Assembly (NCBI GenBank): GCA_947388575.1
Contig: CANDSI010000006.1
Span: forward strand, 1-15,410
Source of the DNA: an uncultured Mycoplasma sp.
Lineage (GTDB): Bacteria; Bacillota_I; Bacilli_A; RF39; UBA660
Direction: 5' to 3'
DNA length: 15,410 nucleotides
Notes under the pieces: generated by a model
The model's input: the letters and a program-made list of their open reading frames with translations, nothing else
The model's database searches: none
What the model was told of the DNA's origin: nothing
Program-made: the position numbers and the translations under genes
Part shown: positions 1 through 6,595 of the stretch, piece by piece
How the letters are laid out: each line of letters begins with the position of its first letter
Numbering within the stretch: position 1 is the stretch's first letter

Positions 1-61
1 TTAATATGAGATATTTTTTTATCTTCATTGTTGCACTTCGTTTGAAAATATTTAATTTAGA

Positions 62-90
62 TTTAAAAATTACTTAGTGTATGATAAAAT
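62..90 (+). promoter_or_regulatory. Candidate promoter of the murT-gatD-femX operon
   Basis: An extended -10 element TGaTAAAAT lies at 82-90. A weak -35 (TTTAAA, 62-67) sits 17 nt upstream of the TAAAAT hexamer. Transcription would start near 97, giving a leader of about 30 nt to the ATG at 129. The same TGATAAAAT string forms the -10 of the promoters at 6534 and 12112, so it looks like a preferred form in this genome. The -35 is poor, and the call rests on the extended -10 and on position. Confidence 0.5.
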
Positions 91-128
91 AAATATATAA
101 AATATTTATGAATATAAGGAGGGATTTT

Positions 129-1448
129 ATGAAGTTATTAGCCATATTAACAGGAAAATTAATCATAATCGCAGGAAATATAATGAAGCGTGGTTCTTCG
201 CTTCCAGGAAAGTTAGCTTTGAAAATAGATAAAAATCTTTTAAGTAAATTAAAATATCCTGATATAAGAATTGCAGTTACTGGTTCTTCAGGCAAGGGAA
301 GTACGTCTAGTTTAATTGCCAAGGTATTAAAAGATAATGGTTATAAAGTTAGTTATAATGATATGGGTTCTAACTTAACATGGGGGTGTACTACTAGTTT
401 TTTACGTAAAAGTAGTTTAACTGGCAAAATTAAAGCTGATGTTCTTGTTATCGAAATAGATGAAAGAGATACAAAAGAAATGTTTCCAAATTTACATCCA
501 ACACATATAGTTATAACGAATTTAACCAAAGACCAACCACCACGCCAACATCATGTCGATAATGTATATAAAGATATTTTAAAGGGAATAACATCAAACT
601 CTAAAATAATAACAAATATAGATGAACCATATTTAAGAAAGTTTGAGCGAGATACTAAAAATGAGATGATATATTTTAGTTTAGAAAAAAACAAATATAG
701 TTACAAGAACCAAATATTTGAAAACTTAAATACATATTATTGTCCTTATTGTAAAGGAAAGTTAGAATATGAATATTATAATTTTGAAACTTTAGGCAAA
801 TATAATTGTACGAAATGTGATTTTAGAAATGAAAATGCTAAAGTTATAGGAAGTAATTTAGATTTAGAAAACGAGACACTTGAGATAAATGACAATAAAT
901 TAAATATAGGTGGCAACTTTTTATATCACGCATATAACACACTTGCTAGTTTTACAACACTAAAAGATATAGGTTTAGAAGAAGATAAAATAATAAAGTC
1001 CATCAATAAATTTAATGATTATAGTACATATAGTTATGAAAAAAATGATAAAGTGTACTTTCCTATGTCATGTAAGGCCGAGAATGCTACTACATATAAT
1101 GGAGCAATCTTTAAAACAATAATGAATAAAGAAAAGAAAAATATAATTATCGGCTGGAAAGAAATATCACGTCGCTATGCTCATTTTGATATTTCGTGGT
1201 TATATGATATAGAATTTGAGCTGTTAAACAATGAATCTTTAAATAAAGTATATGCTGTAGGAATTGATGCTGAGAATATTAAGAAGCGATTAATTCTCGC
1301 AGGCATACCAGAAGATAAAATAATCATGGCTGAATCTATACCTGAAATTAAAGATATGGTTAATAAAGATGAAGTAAAATATGTATATGGTATCTTAAAC
1401 TTTGATTATATTGACCCATTTAATGAAACATTTAAGGAGGAGCTATGA
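129..1448 (+). CDS. murT: MurT-like Mur ligase (lipid II isoglutaminyl synthase ligase subunit), divergent
   Basis: The 439-residue protein aligns along its length with MurT. In the known pathway MurT activates the D-Glu alpha-carboxylate of lipid II with ATP and receives ammonia from GatD, in the cytosol at the membrane. Visible features are the N-terminal RGSSLPGKLALKID segment, a P-loop-like GSSGKGST (residues 52-59), a four-Cys zinc ribbon (C205, C208, C227, C230) and the C-terminal MurT block FDISWLYDIEFE. D354 in that block matches the Asp that completes the GatD triad in S. aureus. The start at 129 is preferred over the in-frame ATG at 108 because AAGGAGGG (117-124) sits just before it and the family N-terminus begins there. 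Oddities: the usual Mur-ligase GTNGKTT reads GSSGKGS, and NPAGMN reads CKAENA. The stop overlaps gatD as ATGA. Family assignment is firm; the exact reaction is inferred. Confidence 0.88.
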   Translation: MKLLAILTGKLIIIAGNIMKRGSSLPGKLALKIDKNLLSKLKYPDIRIAVTGSSGKGSTSSLIAKVLKDNGYKVSYNDMGSNLTWGCTTSFLRKSSLTGKIKADVLVIEIDERDTKEMFPNLHPTHIVITNLTKDQPPRQHHVDNVYKDILKGITSNSKIITNIDEPYLRKFERDTKNEMIYFSLEKNKYSYKNQIFENLNTYYCPYCKGKLEYEYYNFETLGKYNCTKCDFRNENAKVIGSNLDLENETLEINDNKLNIGGNFLYHAYNTLASFTTLKDIGLEEDKIIKSINKFNDYSTYSYEKNDKVYFPMSCKAENATTYNGAIFKTIMNKEKKNIIIGWKEISRRYAHFDISWLYDIEFELLNNESLNKVYAVGIDAENIKKRLILAGIPEDKIIMAESIPEIKDMVNKDEVKYVYGILNFDYIDPFNETFKEEL

Positions 1449-2047
1449 AAATAAAGATAGGACATTTATATCCATATGAACTAACATTATATGGTGAAAA
1501 TGGTAATTTAAAAGCTTTAAAATATGCTTTAGAACAAAAAAATATCGAAGTAGAAATAACAAGTATAAATAAAGAAGATAATTTTGATATCAAAGTCTAT
1601 GATTTTGTATATATAGGAAGTGGCAGACCTGAATTTTTAGAAGAGATAAAAGAGAGGTTAGAGCCGTATAAAAAAGATATTAAGGATTATATTAATAAAG
1701 ATAAGGTATTATTAGCAACGGGTAATAGTATTGCTATATTAGAATTATTAAGACTATATGAAATTGAATATTATGATAAAAGAAAAGTATCTGATATTGA
1801 AGGAACAACATCATTATGTAATGGAAAGATTTATGGTTTTCAAAATACAGAATATTTAATAAAAACCACTAAAAATATCTTATTTAGTTTAGAAAAGGGA
1901 TATGGTAATAATGAAACTTGTATGGAAGGATATAAGAAAAATAACTTTTATGCAACTTCAATAATTGGTCCCATACTAGCTAGAAATGATAATTTAACAA
2001 GTTATTTAGTAGATACATTAATAAAAAATAAAAAAGAAGAAAAATAG
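1445..2047 (+). CDS. gatD: GatD-like class I glutamine amidotransferase homologue lacking catalytic Cys and His
   Basis: The 200-residue protein starts 4 nt inside murT with a strong AAGGAGG (1434-1440). Homology to GatD is clear at the N-terminus (LYPYELTLYGENGNLKALK) and C-terminus (GYGNN..., GPILARND...SYLVD), matching S. aureus GatD blocks GYGNND and GPILPKN. GatD normally hydrolyses glutamine and feeds ammonia to MurT. The nucleophile motif (ICGGYQ in the family) reads ATGNSI at residues 91-96, so the Cys is a Thr or Gly. The catalytic His of YLHGP reads SIIGP (I174). The FENHGG region is also shortened, and the protein is about 40 residues shorter than S. aureus GatD. The reading frame is intact and coupled to murT, so this looks like a maintained pseudo-amidotransferase that may be structural, use free ammonia, or support a changed reaction. 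Confidence 0.82.
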   Translation: MKIKIGHLYPYELTLYGENGNLKALKYALEQKNIEVEITSINKEDNFDIKVYDFVYIGSGRPEFLEEIKERLEPYKKDIKDYINKDKVLLATGNSIAILELLRLYEIEYYDKRKVSDIEGTTSLCNGKIYGFQNTEYLIKTTKNILFSLEKGYGNNETCMEGYKKNNFYATSIIGPILARNDNLTSYLVDTLIKNKKEEK

Positions 2048-2076
2048 ACAAAAAGAAGCAAAGAAGGTAGTTTAAG

Positions 2077-3156
2077 ATGAAAGAAAAGAAAATAGACATC
2101 CAAGAAGAATATGAAACATTTATCCAAAACGATGAAATGTGTGATTTTGAACAAAGTTTAGCCTGGAACAAAATAAAAACATATTGGACTAATGAACAAA
2201 TAATTATTAAAAGAGATAAAGACATAAAATTAGGTATTAATGTTTTAATTAGAAAAATGCCAATATTTGGTAATATAATGTATGTACCAAGAGGACCTAT
2301 AGGAGACATACATAGTGAAGAATTACTAGAAGAATTAACTACTAAGTTAAAAGAGTTAGCTAAGAAAGTAAAAGCATTTGTAGTTTTAATGGAACCAGAT
2401 ATAAGAGTAGATGATGAAGAATTTAAAGCCATAGCTAAAAAATTAGGATATAAAATAAAAAGTAATAGTAAAAGTTTTAGAGATGAGATACAAGCAAGAC
2501 ACAATTTAAGATTAAATTTAAAAAATAGAACTGAAGAAGAAGTATTTGAAAGTTTTGCTTCTAAGACCAGATATAATATTCGTTTATCAATGAAAAAAGG
2601 CGTAGAAATAAAAGAATTAGGCAAAGATGGAATTGAAGAATTTTACGAATTATTAAAAATAACAGGTAATAGAGATGGATTTATAATAAGACCAATTGAA
2701 TATTACAAAGATTTATTTAATTATTTTGATGGCTTAACAATATTAATCGCCTATTATGAATCTACACCAATCGCTGGAATAATGCCTCTTACATATGGCA
2801 ATAAAACCTGGTATTTATATGGAGCAAGCAGTAATATCCATAGAAATGTTATGTCAACATATTTATTGCAATGGGAAGCTATAAAAATAGCAATGAAAAA
2901 CAATTCAATTCTTTATGATTTTAAAGGCTTTTCATTTAAAGATGGCAAACCAGATGGTTTATATCGTTTTAAAAGTGGATTTGGTACAGAGTTAGTAGAA
3001 CTTATTGGAGAAGTTAACTTAGAGATTAAACCATTAAAATATCGTTTATTTAAAACTAGCAAAAAATTATATACAACCTTAAGAGGTTTTAAACATAACC
3101 ATAAAGTAAAAAAAGAGGAACAAAAAGAAAAAACTTTACAACAAGAAGAAAAATAA
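2077..3156 (+). CDS. FemABX/MurM-type peptidoglycan cross-bridge aminoacyltransferase
   Basis: The 359-residue protein carries FemABX hallmarks. There is an N-terminal half with PRGPIGD (residues ~70-76), then FASKTRYNIRLSMKKGVEIKE (~165-185), then a second GNAT-like half with PIAGIMPLTYG, YLYGASS and the diagnostic YDFKGFSF...DGLYRFKSGFG near residues 285-308. Family members transfer an amino acid from aminoacyl-tRNA to the lysine of lipid II on the inner face of the membrane. Which residue is added cannot be read from sequence. The tail (~residues 340-359) is Lys/Glu-rich and likely disordered. The gene lies 29 nt after gatD, preceded by GAAGG (2063-2067), and is likely cotranscribed, so operon context supports a role in stem-peptide or cross-bridge synthesis. 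The last 22 nt also hold the -35 of the next gene's promoter. Confidence 0.85.
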   Translation: MKEKKIDIQEEYETFIQNDEMCDFEQSLAWNKIKTYWTNEQIIIKRDKDIKLGINVLIRKMPIFGNIMYVPRGPIGDIHSEELLEELTTKLKELAKKVKAFVVLMEPDIRVDDEEFKAIAKKLGYKIKSNSKSFRDEIQARHNLRLNLKNRTEEEVFESFASKTRYNIRLSMKKGVEIKELGKDGIEEFYELLKITGNRDGFIIRPIEYYKDLFNYFDGLTILIAYYESTPIAGIMPLTYGNKTWYLYGASSNIHRNVMSTYLLQWEAIKIAMKNNSILYDFKGFSFKDGKPDGLYRFKSGFGTELVELIGEVNLEIKPLKYRLFKTSKKLYTTLRGFKHNHKVKKEEQKEKTLQQEEK

Positions 3157-3163
3157 GTATAAT
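3135..3163 (+). promoter_or_regulatory. Near-consensus internal promoter at the end of femX
   Basis: TTTACA (3135-3140), a 17-nt spacer and a perfect TATAAT (3158-3163) form one of the best promoters in the window. Transcription would start near 3170, about 22 nt before the ATG at 3192, driving the HExxH gene independently of the femX operon. Confidence 0.6.
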
Positions 3164-3190
3164 AGCATCCTACTAGAAGGGGATGTTTTT
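3164..3190 (+). terminator. Terminator-like hairpin overlapping the downstream ribosome binding site
   Basis: The arms GCATCC (3165-3170) and GGATGT (3181-3186, one G-U pair) enclose a 10-nt loop, and the 3' arm runs into a T-run (3186-3191). The loop and 3' arm contain AGAAGGGG, the ribosome binding site of the next gene. Read-through RNA from femX could terminate here or hide the site, while RNA starting near 3170 would lack the 5' arm. The stem is short, so function is uncertain. Confidence 0.4.
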
Positions 3191-3191
3191 T

Positions 3192-3947
3192 ATGTATCAA
3201 AAGTTAGCTACTATATTAGATACATATTCTAGTAATCAAAGATTATTAGATAAAAACGCATTAGAAGACATAGCAAGCATAAGCATTCAAGGAAATAAAA
3301 AACTTGCACCCTACATAAAAGATATCATAATAATGCCTAAAGGAAAACTACGCACTTTAGCTACATATCACTATGAAGATAAAATAATTAAAGTATATTT
3401 AGATTATATTTACCAAGTATTAAGTAAAATATTTGGGGAAAACAATTATTATAGAAAAAATGAAGAAATCATGCAAACTTTATTACATGAAGTATGTCAT
3501 GGTGACCAAAATTCAATCGCTAATAGTGATAGAGAAGATTTAGAATGTAATATAATTAGAGCTTGTATACTTTCGTTAAAAGATGAAACATACTATTTAA
3601 AAAATAATTTAATATGCCCAACAGAGCGAATGGCCGAAATAGATTCATTATTACAAATGATGTCAATAGGAGTTATAAGTCATAACAATCATGAATTAGA
3701 GTATTTTAGAAAAATAAACAGAGAAATGCATTTAGGTTATTCTAAAAATTTAAAAAGTTCTCCTACTGAAAAGTACATACAAGAAGCATTTATTGATTCA
3801 TATTTTAAATTTTCCAGAAGAGCCTTAGAAGAAATTAAAAAATTATACTCATTAGAACAAAGATTAAGACTGGGATTGCAAGTTACAAGAAGCGAATTTA
3901 ATAAAGAATTAGAACCATTTTTAACATTAGAAAGACTAAGAAAATAA
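3192..3947 (+). CDS. Putative cytosolic zinc metalloprotease-like protein (HExxH), family not recognised
   Basis: The 251-residue protein has no signal peptide or membrane segment. It contains HEVCH at residues 99-103, within LLHEVCHGDQ, a typical zincin helix. About 45 residues later comes ERMAEID (145-151), whose E149 or E145 could be the third zinc ligand, recalling the E-x-x-A pattern of ImmA/IrrE-like and other gluzincins. The rest is largely helical, with charged residues and a C-terminal Lys/Arg-rich helix. I do not recognise the full-length family, so peptidase activity is inferred from the motif alone. The ATG at 3192 is chosen over the ATG at 3183 because AGAAGGGG (3176-3182) overlaps the latter and is spaced 9 nt from the former. 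It follows the femX operon but has its own promoter. The neighbour at 3955 converges on it. Confidence 0.7.
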   Translation: MYQKLATILDTYSSNQRLLDKNALEDIASISIQGNKKLAPYIKDIIIMPKGKLRTLATYHYEDKIIKVYLDYIYQVLSKIFGENNYYRKNEEIMQTLLHEVCHGDQNSIANSDREDLECNIIRACILSLKDETYYLKNNLICPTERMAEIDSLLQMMSIGVISHNNHELEYFRKINREMHLGYSKNLKSSPTEKYIQEAFIDSYFKFSRRALEEIKKLYSLEQRLRLGLQVTRSEFNKELEPFLTLERLRK

Positions 3948-3958
3948 TCATTTTTTAG
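3936..3958. terminator. Weak bidirectional terminator between convergent genes
   Basis: CTAA-g-AAAAT and ATTTT-TTAG form an all-AT stem with one bulged G and an AATC loop. It covers the stop codons of both the plus-strand HExxH gene and the minus-strand nuclease gene. T-rich sequence follows the 3' arm on the plus strand only for a short stretch. It is weak, but it is the only structure in the 7-nt gap. Confidence 0.3.
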
Positions 3959-4860
3959 TTTATTACTTCATAAGTAACAGGAATTAAATTATCACTTTTA
4001 ACAAAATTAGCTACATAACCATCTTGTTCTTTACTTATGATAATTCCTAATGTTTTAGAGTGATGTGATTCTTTTAAGTTATCATCTACTAATTTCATAT
4101 ACATTTCTGTTTGAGCTTTATCTTCTACTTTAAGTTTTCTAAGCTTTAATTCAACTACAACAAAACAATTTGATTTATAATTAAATAATAAGATATCTAT
4201 ATAATAGTTATTTATTTTTACCTGATTTCCCACGTAAGTATAACCCTTACCAAGCTGTGTTAATATAAAAGCAAGCTCAGAAATAATAGCTAATTCTAAA
4301 TCTTTTTCATTTTTTATTATTTTATTTTTCTCTACTTTAATTATAATAGGATTTTTCATACCACTAGTTATATCATATTTTTCTCTAGTGGTAATTAATT
4401 CAATATGTTCAGGTTTATTTATGAGTCTTTCATATGAGCCAGATTTTATTTCTTCAATTAATTGTCTTTTAGATAAATTTCTTTCTATACATAAATTTAA
4501 ATAATAATTTCTTTTGTTTATTTTTTTAATTGGTAAAACCTCTCTTATATGACTCCATAATAATTTGCCACCCATTGGGTGACCATTTATAAACATTAAA
4601 TAAAAGGCTCTATAATACTTCATATTAGTAACATTATATCCTTTACCATAATTTTTAGTAAATTCTTGACTCCATTTCTTAATTAACTCATTGCCATATT
4701 TTGCTCTATTGCTTCCACCTTGAGCTTCAACTAAAAGTCTACCTATCTCCCAATAATTTTTTAATGTATCATAATTCTCTTCAAATAATCTTCTTCTTTT
4801 ATTTATTTCATTTCTTTTTATATAACTTTCAATCTCAATATAATATTGTTGTTCTTGCAT
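3955..4860 (-). CDS. DUF1016/YhcG-type PD-(D/E)XK nuclease domain protein
   Basis: The 301-residue protein has two parts. Residues ~20-145 match the DUF1016 N-terminal helical domain (YWEIGRLLVEAQGG, AKYGNELIKKWSQEF, LLWSHIREVL). Residues ~185-300 match the PD-(D/E)XK domain, with YIDILLFN (D222), VVVELKL (E238, K240) and QTEMYMKLVDD (Q250, Y254). Family members are predicted DNA nucleases, found both near restriction loci and as solitary genes; the biological role is not settled. No restriction partner lies next to it here, and it stands alone on the minus strand between two plus-strand genes. The start is supported by AGAAAGGA 8 nt upstream on the minus strand and by an extended -10 (TGTTATTAT, 4906-4914). 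All expected catalytic residues are present, so it is probably active. Confidence 0.85.
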   Translation of the reverse strand: MQEQQYYIEIESYIKRNEINKRRRLFEENYDTLKNYWEIGRLLVEAQGGSNRAKYGNELIKKWSQEFTKNYGKGYNVTNMKYYRAFYLMFINGHPMGGKLLWSHIREVLPIKKINKRNYYLNLCIERNLSKRQLIEEIKSGSYERLINKPEHIELITTREKYDITSGMKNPIIIKVEKNKIIKNEKDLELAIISELAFILTQLGKGYTYVGNQVKINNYYIDILLFNYKSNCFVVVELKLRKLKVEDKAQTEMYMKLVDDNLKESHHSKTLGIIISKEQDGYVANFVKSDNLIPVTYEVIN

Positions 4861-4905
4861 ATAAAAATTCCTTTCTAAAGATAAAGCAATATTAACATTC
4901 AGAGC

Positions 4906-4914
4906 ATAATAACA
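4906..4914 (-). promoter_or_regulatory. Extended -10 of the DUF1016 gene
   Basis: On the minus strand the sequence reads TGTTATTAT, an extended -10 with no good -35. It would start transcription near 4899, leaving a leader of about 39 nt. Confidence 0.35.
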
Positions 4915-4954
4915 TAAGCAAAATAAGTATTTAGGGTAAGATTTGACTTATCTA

Positions 4955-5001
4955 CGACATTTCTCAACAAATATCGACATAAAACGCTAAGAAAATAGAC
5001 A
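4955..5001. repeat. Helically phased CGACAT-type repeats between divergent genes
   Basis: CGACAT occurs at 4955-4960 and 4975-4980, exactly 20 bp apart, with the related CAACAA midway at 4965-4970 and a looser AGACA at 4997-5001. The 10-bp phase puts the copies on one DNA face, as for paired direct-repeat sites of some response regulators. They lie about 65-90 bp upstream of a TATAAT (5031-5036) that lacks a usable -35. An activator site for the lysozyme gene is an inference. Confidence 0.35.
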
Positions 5002-5030
5002 ATAGTAAAGTCATTTAAAATACCACTTAA

Positions 5031-5036
5031 TATAAT
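5031..5036 (+). promoter_or_regulatory. Candidate -10 (TATAAT) for the lysozyme gene
   Basis: A perfect TATAAT lies just before the ribosome binding site at 5041-5049. Transcription would start near 5042-5044, leaving a very short leader that begins at the Shine-Dalgarno sequence. No -35 is recognisable 17 nt upstream (AAGTCA), so an activator or another promoter would be needed. Confidence 0.3.
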
Positions 5037-5055
5037 ATAATAGGAGGTGTTTTTT

Positions 5056-6243
5056 ATTAAAAAAATAAGTCTAATAATTATATCTTTATTAGCATTTTTA
5101 ACCTTTTCTTCAAAAGTAAAAGCAATTGAAGGAATAGATGTAAGTGAATTTCAAGGTAATATTAACTTTAGAGAAGTAAAAGATTATGGGATTGAAATAG
5201 TATATATAAGAAGTAGTGCCAGTCATTCTTACATTGATGCTAAATTTGAAGAAAATTACCAAAAAGCCAAAGAAAACAATTTAAAAATAGGATTTTATCA
5301 TTATGTAACAGCAAGAAACATAGAAGAAGCGCAAGAACAAGCGAGATTTTTTGCAACAGTTATCAAAGGAAAAGAAGCAGATTGTCGATTAGCAATGGAT
5401 TTTGAAACCTTTAGAGGTTTAACAAAAGAAGAAATAAATAGTATAGCAAAGTCATTTTTAGAAGAATTAAAAAGGCTAACCGAAAAAGAAGTCGTAATAT
5501 ATAGTGATGCATATAATGCCAAATATACATTTGATGAAGCATTATTTGAAGAATATCCATTATGGTTAGCAGAATATGGAGTTAAAGAACCTGAAGGCAA
5601 GAATTATATTGGTTGGCAATATACAGATAAAGGAAGTATTCCAGGTATCAAGGGTTATGTAGATAGAGATATTTTTAAAAATGAAATATATTTAGAGAAT
5701 AGTAGTATTATAAAAGAGCCAGAACTAAAACCAGAAGAAAAGAAAAAAATAATATATTATCGAGTTAAATTTGGTGATACATTATATCATATAGCAAAAG
5801 AATACAATGTAACAATTAATGATTTAATAGTAGAAAATAATATAAAAAATCCTAATTTAATATTTCCAAATGAAGTATTAAAGATAAATACTAATATTGA
5901 AAAACAAGTTACAAAAAGTGGAAATAATGACAATTACATTGTAAAAATAGGAGACACATTAACAAGAATAGCAAATATTTTTCATGTAACAATAAGCAAT
6001 TTAGTTAGTTGGAATGATATAAAAAATCCCAATTTGATATATCCAAATGAAAGATTAGAAATAAAACCTACCAATAATAATCATTTAATAAAATATGTAG
6101 TAAAAAAAGGTGATACATTATCATTAATAGCAAGCTACTATCGCACATCAGTATTTGAATTAGTATTAATAAATAAAATAAAAGATAAGAATCAAATCAA
6201 AGTAGGAGAAGTATTATATATTCCAGAAACATATTTATATTAA
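5056..6243 (+). CDS. Secreted GH25 muramidase with three C-terminal LysM repeats; probable ATT start
   Basis: The exported enzyme is predicted to cleave the MurNAc-GlcNAc bond of peptidoglycan. Residues 1-23 form a classic signal peptide (KKISLIIISLLAFLTF, cleavage after VKA). The GH25 domain spans ~24-215, with DVSEFQG near its start, the catalytic pair in MDFE (D115, E117) and WQYTDKGSIPGIKGYVD near its end. Three LysM units follow at about 225-275, 290-338 and 348-395, each with a YxVKxGDTL-type opening, for wall attachment. The first Met-type codon in frame is GTG at 5047, but it lies inside the ribosome binding site AGGAGGTG (5042-5049) and so cannot be its start. ATT at 5056 is 8 nt from AGGAGG and immediately precedes the KK of the signal peptide. 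ATT starts are known (infC) but rare. An ATG-to-ATT change or a sequencing error would explain it. Confidence 0.87.
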   Translation: MKKISLIIISLLAFLTFSSKVKAIEGIDVSEFQGNINFREVKDYGIEIVYIRSSASHSYIDAKFEENYQKAKENNLKIGFYHYVTARNIEEAQEQARFFATVIKGKEADCRLAMDFETFRGLTKEEINSIAKSFLEELKRLTEKEVVIYSDAYNAKYTFDEALFEEYPLWLAEYGVKEPEGKNYIGWQYTDKGSIPGIKGYVDRDIFKNEIYLENSSIIKEPELKPEEKKKIIYYRVKFGDTLYHIAKEYNVTINDLIVENNIKNPNLIFPNEVLKINTNIEKQVTKSGNNDNYIVKIGDTLTRIANIFHVTISNLVSWNDIKNPNLIYPNERLEIKPTNNNHLIKYVVKKGDTLSLIASYYRTSVFELVLINKIKDKNQIKVGEVLYIPETYLY

Positions 6244-6252
6244 AATTAAAAA

Positions 6253-6287
6253 ACTAGCAATCTAAATTATTTGCTAGCTTTCTTTTT
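6253..6287. terminator. Bidirectional terminator of the lysozyme gene and the small minus-strand ORF
   Basis: CTAGCAA (6254-6260) and TTGCTAG (6271-6277) form a 7-bp stem with a 10-nt loop, followed by a T-rich tract (6279-6287). On the minus strand the same stem is followed by CTAGTTTTTTAATTTTA, so it can also end the small ORF, whose stop codon lies in the loop. Confidence 0.7.
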
Positions 6288-6401
6288 ATCTAAATTTTTG
6301 TTAATAAATCTTACTTTAACGCCTTTAACTTTACCAAATTGTTTTTTTACTCCATCTGGTAAATTCTTTTTTATAGTTTTCAAAAACTCCACCTCACTCA
6401 T
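6267..6401 (-). CDS. Small basic protein (38-44 residues), unknown
   Basis: On the minus strand an ORF runs from ATG at 6401 to TAA at 6267, encoding 44 residues that begin MSEVEFLKTIKKNLPDGVKK and are rich in Lys, with one Pro-Asp-Gly turn and a V-K-G-V-K-V-R-F strand-like patch. Alternatively it starts at TTG (6383-6381), with GAGGTGGAG 5 nt upstream, giving 38 residues; this start fits better because the extended -10 TGCTATAAT (6409-6417) would begin RNA near 6402, leaving no leader for the ATG. Support comes from promoter, ribosome binding site, ORF and terminator all in order. I do not recognise the family. No signal peptide is seen. A nucleic-acid-binding or regulatory role is only a guess from its charge. 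Confidence 0.5.
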   Translation of the reverse strand: MSEVEFLKTIKKNLPDGVKKQFGKVKGVKVRFINKNLDKKKASK

Positions 6402-6408
6402 CCCCTTA

Positions 6409-6417
6409 ATTATAGCA
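6409..6417 (-). promoter_or_regulatory. Extended -10 for the small minus-strand ORF
   Basis: The minus strand reads TGCTATAAT, a perfect extended -10. No clear -35 is present. Transcription would begin near 6402. Confidence 0.45.
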
Positions 6418-6533
6418 CTAATTAATAAAAAAATACATAAAAAGTCGAAAAAAGAAGCTAAAAAATAAAATTAACAATTAAGAAATTAAAATAATAAAAA
6501 ATATTTATAAACTTTTAACCATTCTAAAAGATA

Positions 6534-6562
6534 TTGTCAAGACCAAAAACCCATGATAAAAT
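6534..6562 (+). promoter_or_regulatory. Promoter of the large surface protein gene
   Basis: TTGTCA (6534-6539), a 17-nt spacer and TAAAAT (6557-6562), with TGa in front making it an extended -10. Transcription would start near 6569, giving a leader of about 45 nt that contains the Fur-box-like element. Confidence 0.68.
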
Positions 6563-6574
6563 ATATATAAATAA

Positions 6575-6595
6575 TAGATAATGATAATCTATATT
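6575..6595. promoter_or_regulatory. Fur-box-like operator in the 5' leader of the surface protein gene
   Basis: GATAATGATAATCTATATT (6577-6595) matches the classical 19-bp Fur consensus at 16 of 19 positions. It also contains the inverted repeat TAGAT(6575-6579)/ATCTA(6587-6591). It lies just downstream of the predicted transcription start, where a bound repressor would block transcription. Caution: a 15-nt stretch identical to its first part recurs inside coding DNA near 9509, so chance in an AT-rich genome is possible. Confidence 0.4.

Noticed and set aside
1..28. Possible start of a leftward gene (minus-strand ATG at 28 reading MKIKKYLI to the window edge)
   Set aside because: Only eight codons are visible, there is no convincing ribosome binding site, and the stretch is low-complexity; it cannot be supported.
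3955..4860. A complete restriction-modification or defence island around the DUF1016 nuclease
   Set aside because: Neighbouring genes are cell-wall and protease-like; no methylase, specificity subunit or helicase is present, so a system cannot be claimed.
4943..4980. Spo0A-box or DnaA-box reading of the CGACA-containing stretch
   Set aside because: The copies match the TGNCGAA and TTATCCACA consensus sequences only partly, so I keep only the neutral description of phased repeats.
5047..5049. GTG as the start codon of the lysozyme gene
   Set aside because: It is part of the AGGAGGTG ribosome binding site itself, so a ribosome placed there could not initiate at it.
6271..6468. Plus-strand open frame rich in Leu and Phe between the lysozyme and surface-protein genes
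   Set aside because: It has no ribosome binding site, begins inside a terminator, and is the antisense of the better-supported minus-strand small ORF.
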